NCBI GenBank assembly: GCA_026314275.1
Contig: CP111109.1
Location: 3,100,001-3,164,000 of the forward strand
Length of the DNA: 64,000 bases
DNA from: JAGOEY01 sp017997515
Lineage (GTDB): Bacteria > Pseudomonadota > Gammaproteobacteria > Burkholderiales > Burkholderiaceae_C
Direction: 5' to 3'
This document shows positions 8,719 to 16,708 of the stretch, one piece after another (position 1 is the stretch's first letter; each line of letters opens with the position of its first letter). The position numbers and the translations under genes were made by a program. Below the pieces are notes generated by a model, which saw only the letters and a program-made list of their open reading frames with translations, did not search any database and had not been told where the DNA came from.

Positions 8719-10430
8719 GGAGCGACGGTAGTGATAACGCGGCGGTACAGCAGCAGGTTGTCGTTCTTGTCCGCGGGGCGCAAGGCTTTGCCCGCAAAGA
8801 TCCATTGTTTTGGATCAATGGCCGTGTTCCGAGGGGTGCGTGATTCATCTGCCACCAGCCACGGGCACTGCGCTTGGGGCTGGGCATGTTGCAGGGTGAA
8901 GTTTCCGTGGTGCTGCAATGCGGTGATCTGGCCGCGGTTCAAGGCGTAAACCTCCACACATTCGGGGTGGGGCAGGCCAATGATCCGGGTGACGTTGCTG
9001 ACCTGGGGCGCATAACTGCGGGCAAAGTCCAGCAGGGGCATCCACAGGGTCATGAGCAGCAGCCAGCCCAGTGCGGCCCCACCTGCAGGCAGCACGAGGC
9101 TCTTCCAGATGGCTGCACGGTGGCGGCCCGCACGCCACTGCACGAGCCAGGCCCACACCAGGGTGGCGGCAAGGGCGACCAGAAAAGCCACCAGCGAAAA
9201 GCTGGGCTCAAACCCCGGGGCGAGTTTGGCCACGTTGGCCGCCGGTTTGGCCGGGAACCCGGTTTGCATCGCAATCCAGATAACCCATACAAAAATGGCG
9301 ATACCTGTGAAGAACAGCAGGGTGAACCAGTCGATCAGTGCCGCCACGCTGCGGCTCAGTGTGGGCAGGGCAAATGCCGCCAATGTGGCCAGTGCGGGCA
9401 GACCCAGCAACAGAGCGCGGTCGTGGGGGACTGTGAACAGGGTGGCAGCAATGGCCACCGTGGCAAACCACAGGGGCAGGGCCAGGTGGCGGCGGATGGT
9501 GCGGCTGGCCAACTGGTGCCGCCAGCGCCACACAGTCCACAGCGCCAGCGGCCACGCGGGCCAGGTAAACCAGAGCAGCAAGCGGCCCAGGCTTTGCCAT
9601 TCCTTGCCACCGTCACCTGGCAACATCAAGCGCCAGCGCCACAGGTCAAGCTGCCACGCCAGTATGGCTGCGAGCGCGGAGGTGAGCAGCATGGCGGCCG
9701 CCCAGATAAACCCACGTCGGCGCGCAACAGCATCTTCATGGGGCTCGAACATACACAGCCATGCACCACCCAGACCAAACAACACGGCCAAAGCCGGTGC
9801 ACCACTCAACACCAGGCCCGCCATGCCGGCCACCAGTCCCAGCCCGGGGCCGAGCCAGCGGTAGGGCGTGCCCGCAATGGCGTAGAACACCAGCGTGGCA
9901 CAACACAGCTGTGTCAGGTACGCCGTGACTTCATGCGACAGCTGGGCCAGGCCCAGGCAGGCAATCAGCGCCAGCAGGCCGCCATCGGCCATGGCTCGTG
10001 CGTAATCTGTGGGTTGGGCTTCGCCACCAAAGGCAAATGCCACGGGTTGTGCACCTGGGCCGCGCGCCAGGTGGTACACGGCGTACCAGGTTGCCACCAG
10101 GGTCAGGGCCAGCAGCATCGCAAAGGGAATACGTGCTGCGAGTTCGGGGGACATCCAGTCCGGTGCGATCTGCAGGGCTGCAGCACCCAGCCAGTAGGGG
10201 AGCAAACCCTCGGTTTCAGGGGCCAGGCCCAGCAGCAGCGGCTGGCTCCAGGACGAATGCCCTCGTGCCAGCGACAGCATGTAACCAAAGGCCGTGACGT
10301 CGTCGTTTTTCCAGGCGGCCCGGCCGATGAACCCCGGCACAACATAGGCAACACACAGCAACAGCAAGGCCAGCCGCGGCAAGGGGCGCACGGCGCTTTG
10401 GGCAACGATGGCGGGGGTAGGGCTGTTCAC
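8715..10430 (-). CDS. ArnT/PMT-like (GT39-type) integral membrane protein
   Basis: This protein has about a dozen hydrophobic helices and a C-terminal periplasmic-looking domain. It resembles dolichyl-phosphate-mannose/ArnT-type glycosyltransferases: the first helix is followed by FIGRAAWKNDDVTAFGYML, with the acidic pair in the first loop that these enzymes use for catalysis, then an SQPLLLGLAPETEGLLPYWLG segment. The GTG at 10430 (VNSPTPAIVAQ) is preferred over a TTG at 10478, because the extra residues overlap the rpmE2 downstream region. It was probably in an operon with the MATE remnant. The sugar donor and acceptor are unknown. Confidence 0.7.
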   Translation of the reverse strand: MNSPTPAIVAQSAVRPLPRLALLLLCVAYVVPGFIGRAAWKNDDVTAFGYMLSLARGHSSWSQPLLLGLAPETEGLLPYWLGAAALQIAPDWMSPELAARIPFAMLLALTLVATWYAVYHLARGPGAQPVAFAFGGEAQPTDYARAMADGGLLALIACLGLAQLSHEVTAYLTQLCCATLVFYAIAGTPYRWLGPGLGLVAGMAGLVLSGAPALAVLFGLGGAWLCMFEPHEDAVARRRGFIWAAAMLLTSALAAILAWQLDLWRWRLMLPGDGGKEWQSLGRLLLWFTWPAWPLALWTVWRWRHQLASRTIRRHLALPLWFATVAIAATLFTVPHDRALLLGLPALATLAAFALPTLSRSVAALIDWFTLLFFTGIAIFVWVIWIAMQTGFPAKPAANVAKLAPGFEPSFSLVAFLVALAATLVWAWLVQWRAGRHRAAIWKSLVLPAGGAALGWLLLMTLWMPLLDFARSYAPQVSNVTRIIGLPHPECVEVYALNRGQITALQHHGNFTLQHAQPQAQCPWLVADESRTPRNTAIDPKQWIFAGKALRPADKNDNLLLYRRVITTVAP

Positions 10431-10510
10431 GCGGACAAGGACGAAGGAATACAGGGCTGCCCGGAAGATACCGGACAAAAGCCGGGAACGTGTGTCCGGG
10501 GGAATGAAAA

Positions 10511-10543
10511 AGTAAAAAAGGCAGCGCGGTAAACCGGGCTGCC
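10511..10543 (-). terminator. Rho-independent terminator of rpmE2
   Basis: Read on the minus strand, stem GGCAGC (10543-10538) pairs with GCTGCC (10525-10520), with an inner CGG/CCG pair around a TTTA loop, followed directly by TTTTTTAC. It lies 38 bases after the rpmE2 stop. Confidence 0.8.
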
Positions 10544-10580
10544 CTTGGGGTGCGTGACCTTTGCAGGCCCGCCGTGCAAC

Positions 10581-10838
10581 TTACTTGGCTGCGGTCTTGC
10601 CGAAGCGGTTGCGGAACTTCTCGACACGGCCACCCATGTTGTCCACCGACTTTTGTGTACCGGTGTAGAAGGGGTGCGACTCACTCGTGGTGTCGAGCTT
10701 GAACAGAGGCAGTTCACGGCCGTCTTCGGTCGTGCCCATTTCCTTGGTGTTGGCGCACGAACGTGTCACGAACTTGAAACCGTTCGACATGTCCTGGAAC
10801 AGGACTTCGCGGTAGTTGGGGTGAATGCCTTCTTTCAT
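10581..10838 (-). CDS. rpmE2: 50S ribosomal protein L31 type B
   Basis: This is a ribosomal large-subunit protein. The start at 10838 (MKEGIHPNYREVLF) has AGGAAG upstream; a longer frame to 10892 lacks a ribosome site. The 85-residue product lacks the paired cysteines of zinc-binding L31 and has only one Cys (SCANTKEMG), so it is the zinc-independent type B paralogue that in other bacteria substitutes under zinc limitation and is often Zur-controlled. A GATAAT -10-like element lies at 10940-10935. It is monocistronic, with its own terminator. Confidence 0.95.
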   Translation of the reverse strand: MKEGIHPNYREVLFQDMSNGFKFVTRSCANTKEMGTTEDGRELPLFKLDTTSESHPFYTGTQKSVDNMGGRVEKFRNRFGKTAAK

Positions 10839-11024
10839 GTCGATCTTCCTAATGTGTTCGATGCGAAAGCCACAAACTCTCCATGGGGGCACTTATTTGC
10901 CGCTACGGGTCTGCACTTTTCGCTAAAGCCCTCAATTATCCCATAAATCCTGTTCTTGGGGAGAAGTGGGAGGGTTGGCAGTGTGCTGCGTGCAGAATGG
11001 CGAATTCAAGCAGCAGGGGGCCAG

Positions 11025-12098
11025 ATGCAAAACGACGCAGTGGGTGTGGGTTTGGTGGGTTACGGATTTGCGGGGCGTACGTTCCATGCACCCGTGATTG
11101 CGGGGGTGCCGGGTTTGCGTCTGGCGGCTGTGGCCAGCTCCCAGCCGGATGTGGTGCTGCGGGACTGGCCGCAAACACGGGTGGTTGCCGAGCCTGCGGC
11201 TTTGCTGGCATCGCCCGATGTGGATCTGGTGGTGATCGCCACCCCCAACGATTCACACCACCCACTGGCACGCGCGGCACTGGAGGCGGGAAAACATGTG
11301 GTGGTGGACAAACCCTTCACGATGAACCTGGCCGAAGCAGAGGATTTGCTGGCACTGGCGAAAGCAAAGGCGCGCGTGTTGTCGGTTTTCCACAACCGCC
11401 GGTTCGATGCCGACTTCCTGACACTGCAGGACGTGTTGTCCAGCGGCCGTTTGGGGCGGCTGGTGTACTTTGCGTCCCACTTCGACCGTTACCGGCCGCA
11501 GGTGCTGGCCCGCTGGCGCGACCAGCCTGGCGCGGGTGGTCTCTGGCCCGACCTGGGCTCGCATCTGGTGGACCAGGCCGTGCAGCTGCTGGGTGTGCCT
11601 GATGCCATCCATGCCGACATGGGGCCTGTCCGTGACCATGCAGCGACTGAAGACTACTTCAATGTGCAATTGCGATACGAGCAAGGTGCACACGCCGGAT
11701 TACGCGTGGTGCTGCATTCCACCGCAATCGCTGCGGCCCCGGCGCCGCGTTATACGGTGCATGGCACCCTGGGCAGTTATGTCAAACACGGCGTGGACCC
11801 GCAGGAAGCCGCTCTGAAGGCGGGTGCCCGGCCCCGCCTGGACGATCTGGGTGATTGGGGGGCAGACCCGGAGCCCGGCCAACTGAGCTTGCCTGCTGAT
11901 GCCGCTGCTTCTGGTGTGCAGATGGTGCCGTCCCGCCCCGGCAACTACATGGCGTATTACGCCGCCGTGCGTGATGCCATTAGAGGGATAGGTGCCAACC
12001 CGGTCACGCCAGAGCAAGCCACGCAGGTCATGGCCTTGCTGGAGCTGGGGCGGGAGAGTTCTGCACAGCGCCGGGAATTGCGCGTTTTGCCGATCTGA
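11025..12098 (+). CDS. Gfo/Idh/MocA family oxidoreductase
   Basis: This is an NAD(P)-dependent sugar or polyol dehydrogenase-type protein. The ATG at 11025 follows CAGGGGG and starts the Rossmann strand directly: VGLVGYGFAGRTFHAPVI gives the GxGxxG dinucleotide loop. The family motif EAGKHVVVDKPFTMNLAEAEDLL supplies the conserved EKP-type lysine (here DKP). The C-terminal half is the alpha/beta substrate domain with DLGSHLVDQAVQLLG, containing the conserved D-x-G-x-H. It is 357 residues long and resembles YdgJ/YhhX-type members. The substrate is unknown. Confidence 0.88.
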   Translation: MQNDAVGVGLVGYGFAGRTFHAPVIAGVPGLRLAAVASSQPDVVLRDWPQTRVVAEPAALLASPDVDLVVIATPNDSHHPLARAALEAGKHVVVDKPFTMNLAEAEDLLALAKAKARVLSVFHNRRFDADFLTLQDVLSSGRLGRLVYFASHFDRYRPQVLARWRDQPGAGGLWPDLGSHLVDQAVQLLGVPDAIHADMGPVRDHAATEDYFNVQLRYEQGAHAGLRVVLHSTAIAAAPAPRYTVHGTLGSYVKHGVDPQEAALKAGARPRLDDLGDWGADPEPGQLSLPADAAASGVQMVPSRPGNYMAYYAAVRDAIRGIGANPVTPEQATQVMALLELGRESSAQRRELRVLPI

Positions 12099-12103
12099 AA
12101 TGC

Positions 12104-12135
12104 AAAAAAGCCCACGGCTCGCCGTGGGCTTTTTT
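12104..12135. terminator. Bidirectional terminator between the oxidoreductase and rho
   Basis: A perfect GCCCACGG / CCGTGGGC stem with a four-base loop is flanked by A6 on the left and T6 on the right, so it can terminate both convergent transcripts. Confidence 0.9.
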
Positions 12136-12149
12136 GAGAGGAGGACGCT

Positions 12150-13412
12150 TCAGCCGCCGCGACGCATCATGTCGAAGAAATCGACATTGGTCTTGGTGGC
12201 TTTCATGTTCTTGATCATCAACTCCATCGACTCGATCTCGTCCATGTTGTACATGAACTGGCGCAGGATGCGGGTCTTCTGCAGGATCTCGGGTGGCAGC
12301 AGCAGCTCTTCGCGGCGGGTGCCGCTCTTGTTGAGTTCGATGGCCGGGAACACACGCTTTTCGTACAGGCGGCGGTTCAGGTGGATTTCGCAGTTGCCGG
12401 TGCCCTTGAATTCTTCAAAGATCACTTCGTCCATACGGCTTCCGGTGTCCACCAGCGCGGTGGCGATGATGGTGAGCGAACCACCTTCTTCAACCTTGCG
12501 TGCAGCACCAAAGAAACGCTTGGGGCGTTGCAGCGCATTGGAGTCCACACCACCCGACAACACCTTGCCGGAAGAGGGCACCACGTTGTTGTAGGCGCGG
12601 GCCAGGCGGGTGATCGAGTCCAGCAGGATCACCACGTCTTTTTTCAGCTCGACCAGGCGTTTGGCGCGTTCGATGACCATTTCGGCCACATGCACGTGGC
12701 GCGCGGCAGGTTCGTCGAAGGTGGAGGCGATGATTTCGCCCTTCACCGTGCGCTGCATTTCGGTCACTTCTTCAGGGCGCTCGTCCACCAGCAACACCAT
12801 CAGGTGCACGTCGGGGTTGTTGGCCGTGATGGCGTGGGCGATGTGCTGCATCATCACCGTCTTGCCGCTTTTGGGCGGCGCAACGATCAGTGCGCGCTGG
12901 CCGCGGCCAATAGGGGCAATGATGTCGATGATGCGGCCGGTGATGTTCTCTTCGCCCTTGAAGTCGCGCTCGAGCTTCATCTGTTCCTTGGGGAACAGCG
13001 GCGTCAAGTTCTCGAACATCACCTTGTGTTTGTTCTGCTCCGGCGGGCCACCGTTCACGGCGTCCAGCTTGTTCAGCGCAAAGTAACGCTCACCGTCTTT
13101 GGGTGTGCGCACTTCACCTTCGATCATGTCGCCGGTGTGCAGATTGAAACGGCGCACCTGGCTCGGGCTGATGTAGATGTCGTCGGTGCTGGCCGTGAAG
13201 CTGGTGTCAGGGCTGCGCAGGAAGCCAAAACCGTCGGGCAGGATTTCCAGCACACCGTCGGCAATGATTTGTTCACCGGTCTTGGCGCGCTTCTTGATGA
13301 TCGCAAACATCAATTCCTGTTTGCGCATGCGGCCGGTGTTTTCGATTTCAAGCTCTTCGGCCTGTTTCAGGACTTCAGACACATGCAGTGCCTTGAGTTC
13401 GTTTAAGTGCAT
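12150..13412 (-). CDS. rho: Transcription termination factor Rho
   Basis: Rho is a hexameric RNA-dependent ATPase that terminates transcripts. The 420-residue product has the N-terminal helical domain (MHLNELKALHVSEVLKQAEE), the RNA-binding cold-shock-like fold (DGFGFLRSPDTSFTASTDD, then YISPSQVRRFNL), Walker A PPKSGKT at residues 179-185, Walker B DVVILLDSITRLARAYN, the Q-loop region with SGGVDSNALQRPKRFFGAAR and the R-loop GTGNCEIHL. A ~240-base leader separates it from trxA; Rho genes are commonly autoregulated through such leaders. Confidence 0.97.
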   Translation of the reverse strand: MHLNELKALHVSEVLKQAEELEIENTGRMRKQELMFAIIKKRAKTGEQIIADGVLEILPDGFGFLRSPDTSFTASTDDIYISPSQVRRFNLHTGDMIEGEVRTPKDGERYFALNKLDAVNGGPPEQNKHKVMFENLTPLFPKEQMKLERDFKGEENITGRIIDIIAPIGRGQRALIVAPPKSGKTVMMQHIAHAITANNPDVHLMVLLVDERPEEVTEMQRTVKGEIIASTFDEPAARHVHVAEMVIERAKRLVELKKDVVILLDSITRLARAYNNVVPSSGKVLSGGVDSNALQRPKRFFGAARKVEEGGSLTIIATALVDTGSRMDEVIFEEFKGTGNCEIHLNRRLYEKRVFPAIELNKSGTRREELLLPPEILQKTRILRQFMYNMDEIESMELMIKNMKATKTNVDFFDMMRRGG

Positions 13413-13610
13413 GGATTTACTCCTGCGCGGAGTTGAATGGAGACTAAGGGGGAGGTATGGGGAGGGGCGAAGTGCTTGGGAGCAGGCCTCTCACAACCGG
13501 GAACTCGAACCGACCGCGTGTCCAGCGAATCAGTGATCTGACAAGAATTATGACAGGAAAAAGGGTGTGCAAGCCAAGTGCGCTGAATGGCGCGGCTGCA
13601 GGGCACCAAG

Positions 13611-13638
13611 GCACCGGACGTTGTAGCAGGTCCGGTGC
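13611..13638 (-). terminator. Stem-loop 3' of trxA
   Basis: A perfect nine-base stem GCACCGGAC / GTCCGGTGC with a ten-base loop lies 17 bases downstream of the trxA stop. Neither strand has a T-run, so it may be a 3'-stabilising hairpin or part of a Rho-dependent terminator rather than an intrinsic one. Confidence 0.5.
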
Positions 13639-13654
13639 AGGGCCCTCAATCGAC

Positions 13655-13987
13655 TCAGGCGAGTTGCTGGTCGATAAAAGCGGTGAGTTGTGCCTTGCTC
13701 ATGGCGCCCACCTTGGTGGCGGCCAACTGGCCATCTTTGAACAACATCAACGTGGGGATGCCACGGATGCCGAACTTGGCAGGAATGTCGCGGTTTTCAT
13801 CGACGTTCATCTTGGTGACCTGCAGCTTGTCTTTGTAGCTGGCAGACACTTCGTCGAGGATGGGCGCAATCATTTTGCAAGGGCCGCACCACTCAGCCCA
13901 GTAGTCCACCAGAACCGGTTTGTCGGCCTGCAGAACGTCTGCTTCAAAGGATGCGTCAGAGATGTGTTTGATAAGTTCGCTGGCCAT
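13655..13987 (-). CDS. trxA: Thioredoxin
   Basis: This is a cytosolic disulfide reductase. The active site WCGPC lies in DYWAEWCGPCKMIAPIL (Cys34 and Cys37), with the cis-proline segment GIRGIPTLMLFKDG further on. The 110-residue length and the lack of a signal peptide match Trx1. It lies upstream of rho, an order conserved in many beta- and gammaproteobacteria, and is divergent from the AddB-like gene; the 132-base region between them must hold both promoters. Confidence 0.96.
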   Translation of the reverse strand: MASELIKHISDASFEADVLQADKPVLVDYWAEWCGPCKMIAPILDEVSASYKDKLQVTKMNVDENRDIPAKFGIRGIPTLMLFKDGQLAATKVGAMSKAQLTAFIDQQLA

Positions 13988-14119
13988 GGTGTGTTTCCTT
14001 TTGGCAAATGGGAGATACAGCTAAAGTGGGCGCATTGTGACAGAAACCAAGTATTCCGGCCTGAGCCCGGGGTGCTATCAATGTCATAGCCAAAAACCAT
14101 GATGTGAAGCGCGCCGCCC

Positions 14120-16708
14120 TTGACTGCACCCCATTTTTCGACCGTCTCCCAACGCTGGCTTGACCCGGTGCACGGCACCATCGCCCAGATCGACCGCACA
14201 CTGGCCGAACGCGGTATCCATCCGGCCCACACCGTGGTGCTGGTGCCCTACGCCCAGCTCATGCAGGTGGGCCGTGGGTTCTGGATGGCCGTCCACCCCG
14301 CCGGGTTTGCCCCCCGGTTTGAAACCACCATGAACTGGGCGCGCAGTCTGGGCGGGGTTGTGCCCTCGGCGGACGACATCAGTTTTGATGCCGCCCACGA
14401 CCTGCTCACGGCCCATGACCTGCTGGAGCGCGCCGGGCTGCGGGCGCACCGCGATGTGCTGGCCGAGCGCCTGGTCGAGTCGGCCCAGACCCTCGGACGG
14501 CAGGTGGCCGCCGTGCCCGTGGATGAACGTGCCCATTGGGCGACTGCCGCACGTGCAGCTGTCGCCCTGGGCATGGACACCCCCGTGCTGGCGCTCGAAG
14601 GCGCGGTGGCACGGATTGCTCTGGAGTGGGCGCTGGCCTCGCGTTACACCACCGACGTGCTGCAGCAGGCGCTGGCGGGTGTGGGCTGTGTGGTGGTGCT
14701 TGAAGGTTTCCAGCCCGACCCGCTGCTGGCCCCCACCGGTGCGCTGGGCCAGTTGTGGAACGACCAGCTGGTGCACATCGTGCTGGCGCAGGACGCCCCT
14801 TTGGGCGCAGTCGCTTTGCACCCCGCGCAGGGGGCGGAAGACGAAGCCCAGCGTGCCGCCGCCTGTGTGCTGCAGCACATCACCCAGGGCCACACCCCCG
14901 TGGCGCTGGTGGCCACCGACCGCCTGTTGACGCGGCGTGTGCGTGCCATGCTCGACGGCCACGGTGTACGCCAGCGCGACGAAAACGGCTGGAAGTTGTC
15001 CACCACGCGCGCCGCCGCACAGGTGGTGGGGCTGCTGCAGGCCTGTGTGTGGAACGCGTCCAGCGACGACGTGCTCGACTGGCTGAAGAACGCCCCTGCG
15101 TTTGCGGCTCCCGCCGTGGCCGCCACCGAAAAATCCCTGCGCAAACTGGCCATCACCGACTGGGGACGTTGGGCTGCGCTGTGTGCGTCTGGCTCCGACG
15201 CTGGCATCCGACCCGAAGTACAAACCCTCGCCATACAGGCGCAGCAGGTGCGTGAGGCCCTGCAGCACAGCCGCCCGCTGGCCCAGTGGCTTACCGCGCT
15301 GCGCGCCGCATTACAGGCCGGTGGCCAGTGGCCTGGGCTGGAGGCCGATCCCGCGGGGCTGGCGCTACAGGTCACTCTGCGGTTGACCGAAGAAGCACAG
15401 GCCCACTTCGTCCAGGCGCTGGCCGCCACCGGCTGGAGCACACGGCGTATGGACGCTGCCGAGTTCAGTACCTGGGTCAAGGCTGCGCTGGAAGGTGCGA
15501 GTTTTGTACCCGAAAGTGCCCATGCGCAGCAGGACGTGCAGGTGGTCGTGCTGCCCATGAGCCAGCTGCTGGCCCGGCCTTTTGCCGCCGTGGTGCTGCC
15601 CGGCTGTGACGAGGTGCGCCTGCCTGCCGCACCTGAGCCACCCGGCACCTGGACCGCCGCCCAACGCAGCGCGCTGGGCCTGCCCCCACGCGAGGTTTTG
15701 CAGGACGCTGCCCGGGCCGCGTGGCAGAACGTATTGCAGCTGCCTTATGCCGATGTGCTGTGGCGGCAGGGGGATGACGGTGGTGAACCGCTGCTGCCCA
15801 GTCCCTTGGTGCAGGCGCTGCAACTCAATGGTGGTGCCGCACACGGTGCAGACCCGCGCGACCACCGTGCCATCACACCCCAGCCCACACTGCCCCCCCA
15901 GGCGCACGGAGACGCCTTGCCGGTGCAACGCCTGTCTGCCAGCGCGTACGAAGACCTGCGCCGCTGCCCGTACCGCTTTTTTGCGCTGCGCCAGTTGGGC
16001 CTGAAGGAAGCGGACGAGCTGGAAGACGCAGTGGACAAACGCGACTTCGGCCTGTGGTTACATGCCGTGCTCAAAATCTTCCATGAAACCCTGGCCGCAG
16101 ACGCGCTGCGGGGCGATGGACTTGCGGCCCGGCTGGCCCTGATGGAAGAAGCCGCCGCAGAGGCCACCCGCGCTGCGGGCCTGCCCGACGCCGCGTTTTT
16201 GCCCTTTGCCGCCGCCTGGCCGCAGGTGCGTGACGGTTACCTGCAATGGCTGGCAGAGCACGAAGCCACCGGTGCCCGTTTTGGCTGGGCCGAACGCTGG
16301 CAGGAGCTGCCGCTGGGCAGCATCACCCTGGTCGGCCAGATTGACCGGCTGGACCAGTTGGCCGACGGCAGCACGCTGGTGATGGACTACAAAACCGAAA
16401 GTATCGGCACCACCCAAGGCAGGGTGAAAACGCCGACCGAAGACACCCAACTGGCCTTCTACGCCGCGCTGCAGCCCGACGACACTTTGCAGGCCGCCTA
16501 CGTGAACGTGGGCGAGAAGGGCGGCACCAAAACCGTTTTGCAGCCCGACGTGGTGGACGTGCGCGACGTGCTGATCACCGGCATCCGGCACGACATGGAA
16601 CGCATCACCAGCGGTGCCGCCATGGCCGCGCTGGGCGAAGGTATGGCCTGTGAATACTGCGCCGCGAGAGGTTTATGCCGCAAAGATTTCTGGAGTCCGT
16701 CCGCATGA
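14120..16708 (+). CDS. PD-(D/E)XK nuclease family protein, AddB-like subunit
   Basis: The product is the probable non-motor subunit of an AddAB-type helicase-nuclease for double-strand break processing. The 862-residue protein has an inactive-looking helicase-like N-terminal part and a C-terminal RecB-type nuclease domain: LSASAYEDLRRCPYRFFALRQL at about residues 604-625, then GLWLHAVLKIFH, and the catalytic core GQIDRLDQLADGSTLVMDYKTES (D-x(n)-D-Y-K). A cysteine pair near the C-terminus (CEYCAARGLC) with the upstream Cys of RRCPYR could form the Fe-S cluster seen in AddB proteins. The assigned start is TTG with no strong ribosome site, so the true start is uncertain. It overlaps the next gene as ATGA. 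Confidence 0.82.
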   Translation: MTAPHFSTVSQRWLDPVHGTIAQIDRTLAERGIHPAHTVVLVPYAQLMQVGRGFWMAVHPAGFAPRFETTMNWARSLGGVVPSADDISFDAAHDLLTAHDLLERAGLRAHRDVLAERLVESAQTLGRQVAAVPVDERAHWATAARAAVALGMDTPVLALEGAVARIALEWALASRYTTDVLQQALAGVGCVVVLEGFQPDPLLAPTGALGQLWNDQLVHIVLAQDAPLGAVALHPAQGAEDEAQRAAACVLQHITQGHTPVALVATDRLLTRRVRAMLDGHGVRQRDENGWKLSTTRAAAQVVGLLQACVWNASSDDVLDWLKNAPAFAAPAVAATEKSLRKLAITDWGRWAALCASGSDAGIRPEVQTLAIQAQQVREALQHSRPLAQWLTALRAALQAGGQWPGLEADPAGLALQVTLRLTEEAQAHFVQALAATGWSTRRMDAAEFSTWVKAALEGASFVPESAHAQQDVQVVVLPMSQLLARPFAAVVLPGCDEVRLPAAPEPPGTWTAAQRSALGLPPREVLQDAARAAWQNVLQLPYADVLWRQGDDGGEPLLPSPLVQALQLNGGAAHGADPRDHRAITPQPTLPPQAHGDALPVQRLSASAYEDLRRCPYRFFALRQLGLKEADELEDAVDKRDFGLWLHAVLKIFHETLAADALRGDGLAARLALMEEAAAEATRAAGLPDAAFLPFAAAWPQVRDGYLQWLAEHEATGARFGWAERWQELPLGSITLVGQIDRLDQLADGSTLVMDYKTESIGTTQGRVKTPTEDTQLAFYAALQPDDTLQAAYVNVGEKGGTKTVLQPDVVDVRDVLITGIRHDMERITSGAAMAALGEGMACEYCAARGLCRKDFWSPSA

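Noticed and set aside
8874..10532. 552-residue open frame antisense to the ArnT-like gene
   Set aside because: Very Gln/Gly/His/Arg-rich with no domain or hydrophobic pattern; the opposite strand carries a coherent multi-helix protein.
12381..13406. 341-residue open frame antisense to rho
   Set aside because: Its composition (His/Gly/Arg/Val repeats) is that of a shadow frame in GC-rich DNA, and rho on the other strand is unmistakable.
14084..15268. 394-residue antisense open frame over the AddB-like gene
   Set aside because: Low-complexity Gly/His/Gln-rich shadow frame; the sense gene has recognisable nuclease motifs and overlaps its partner as ATGA.
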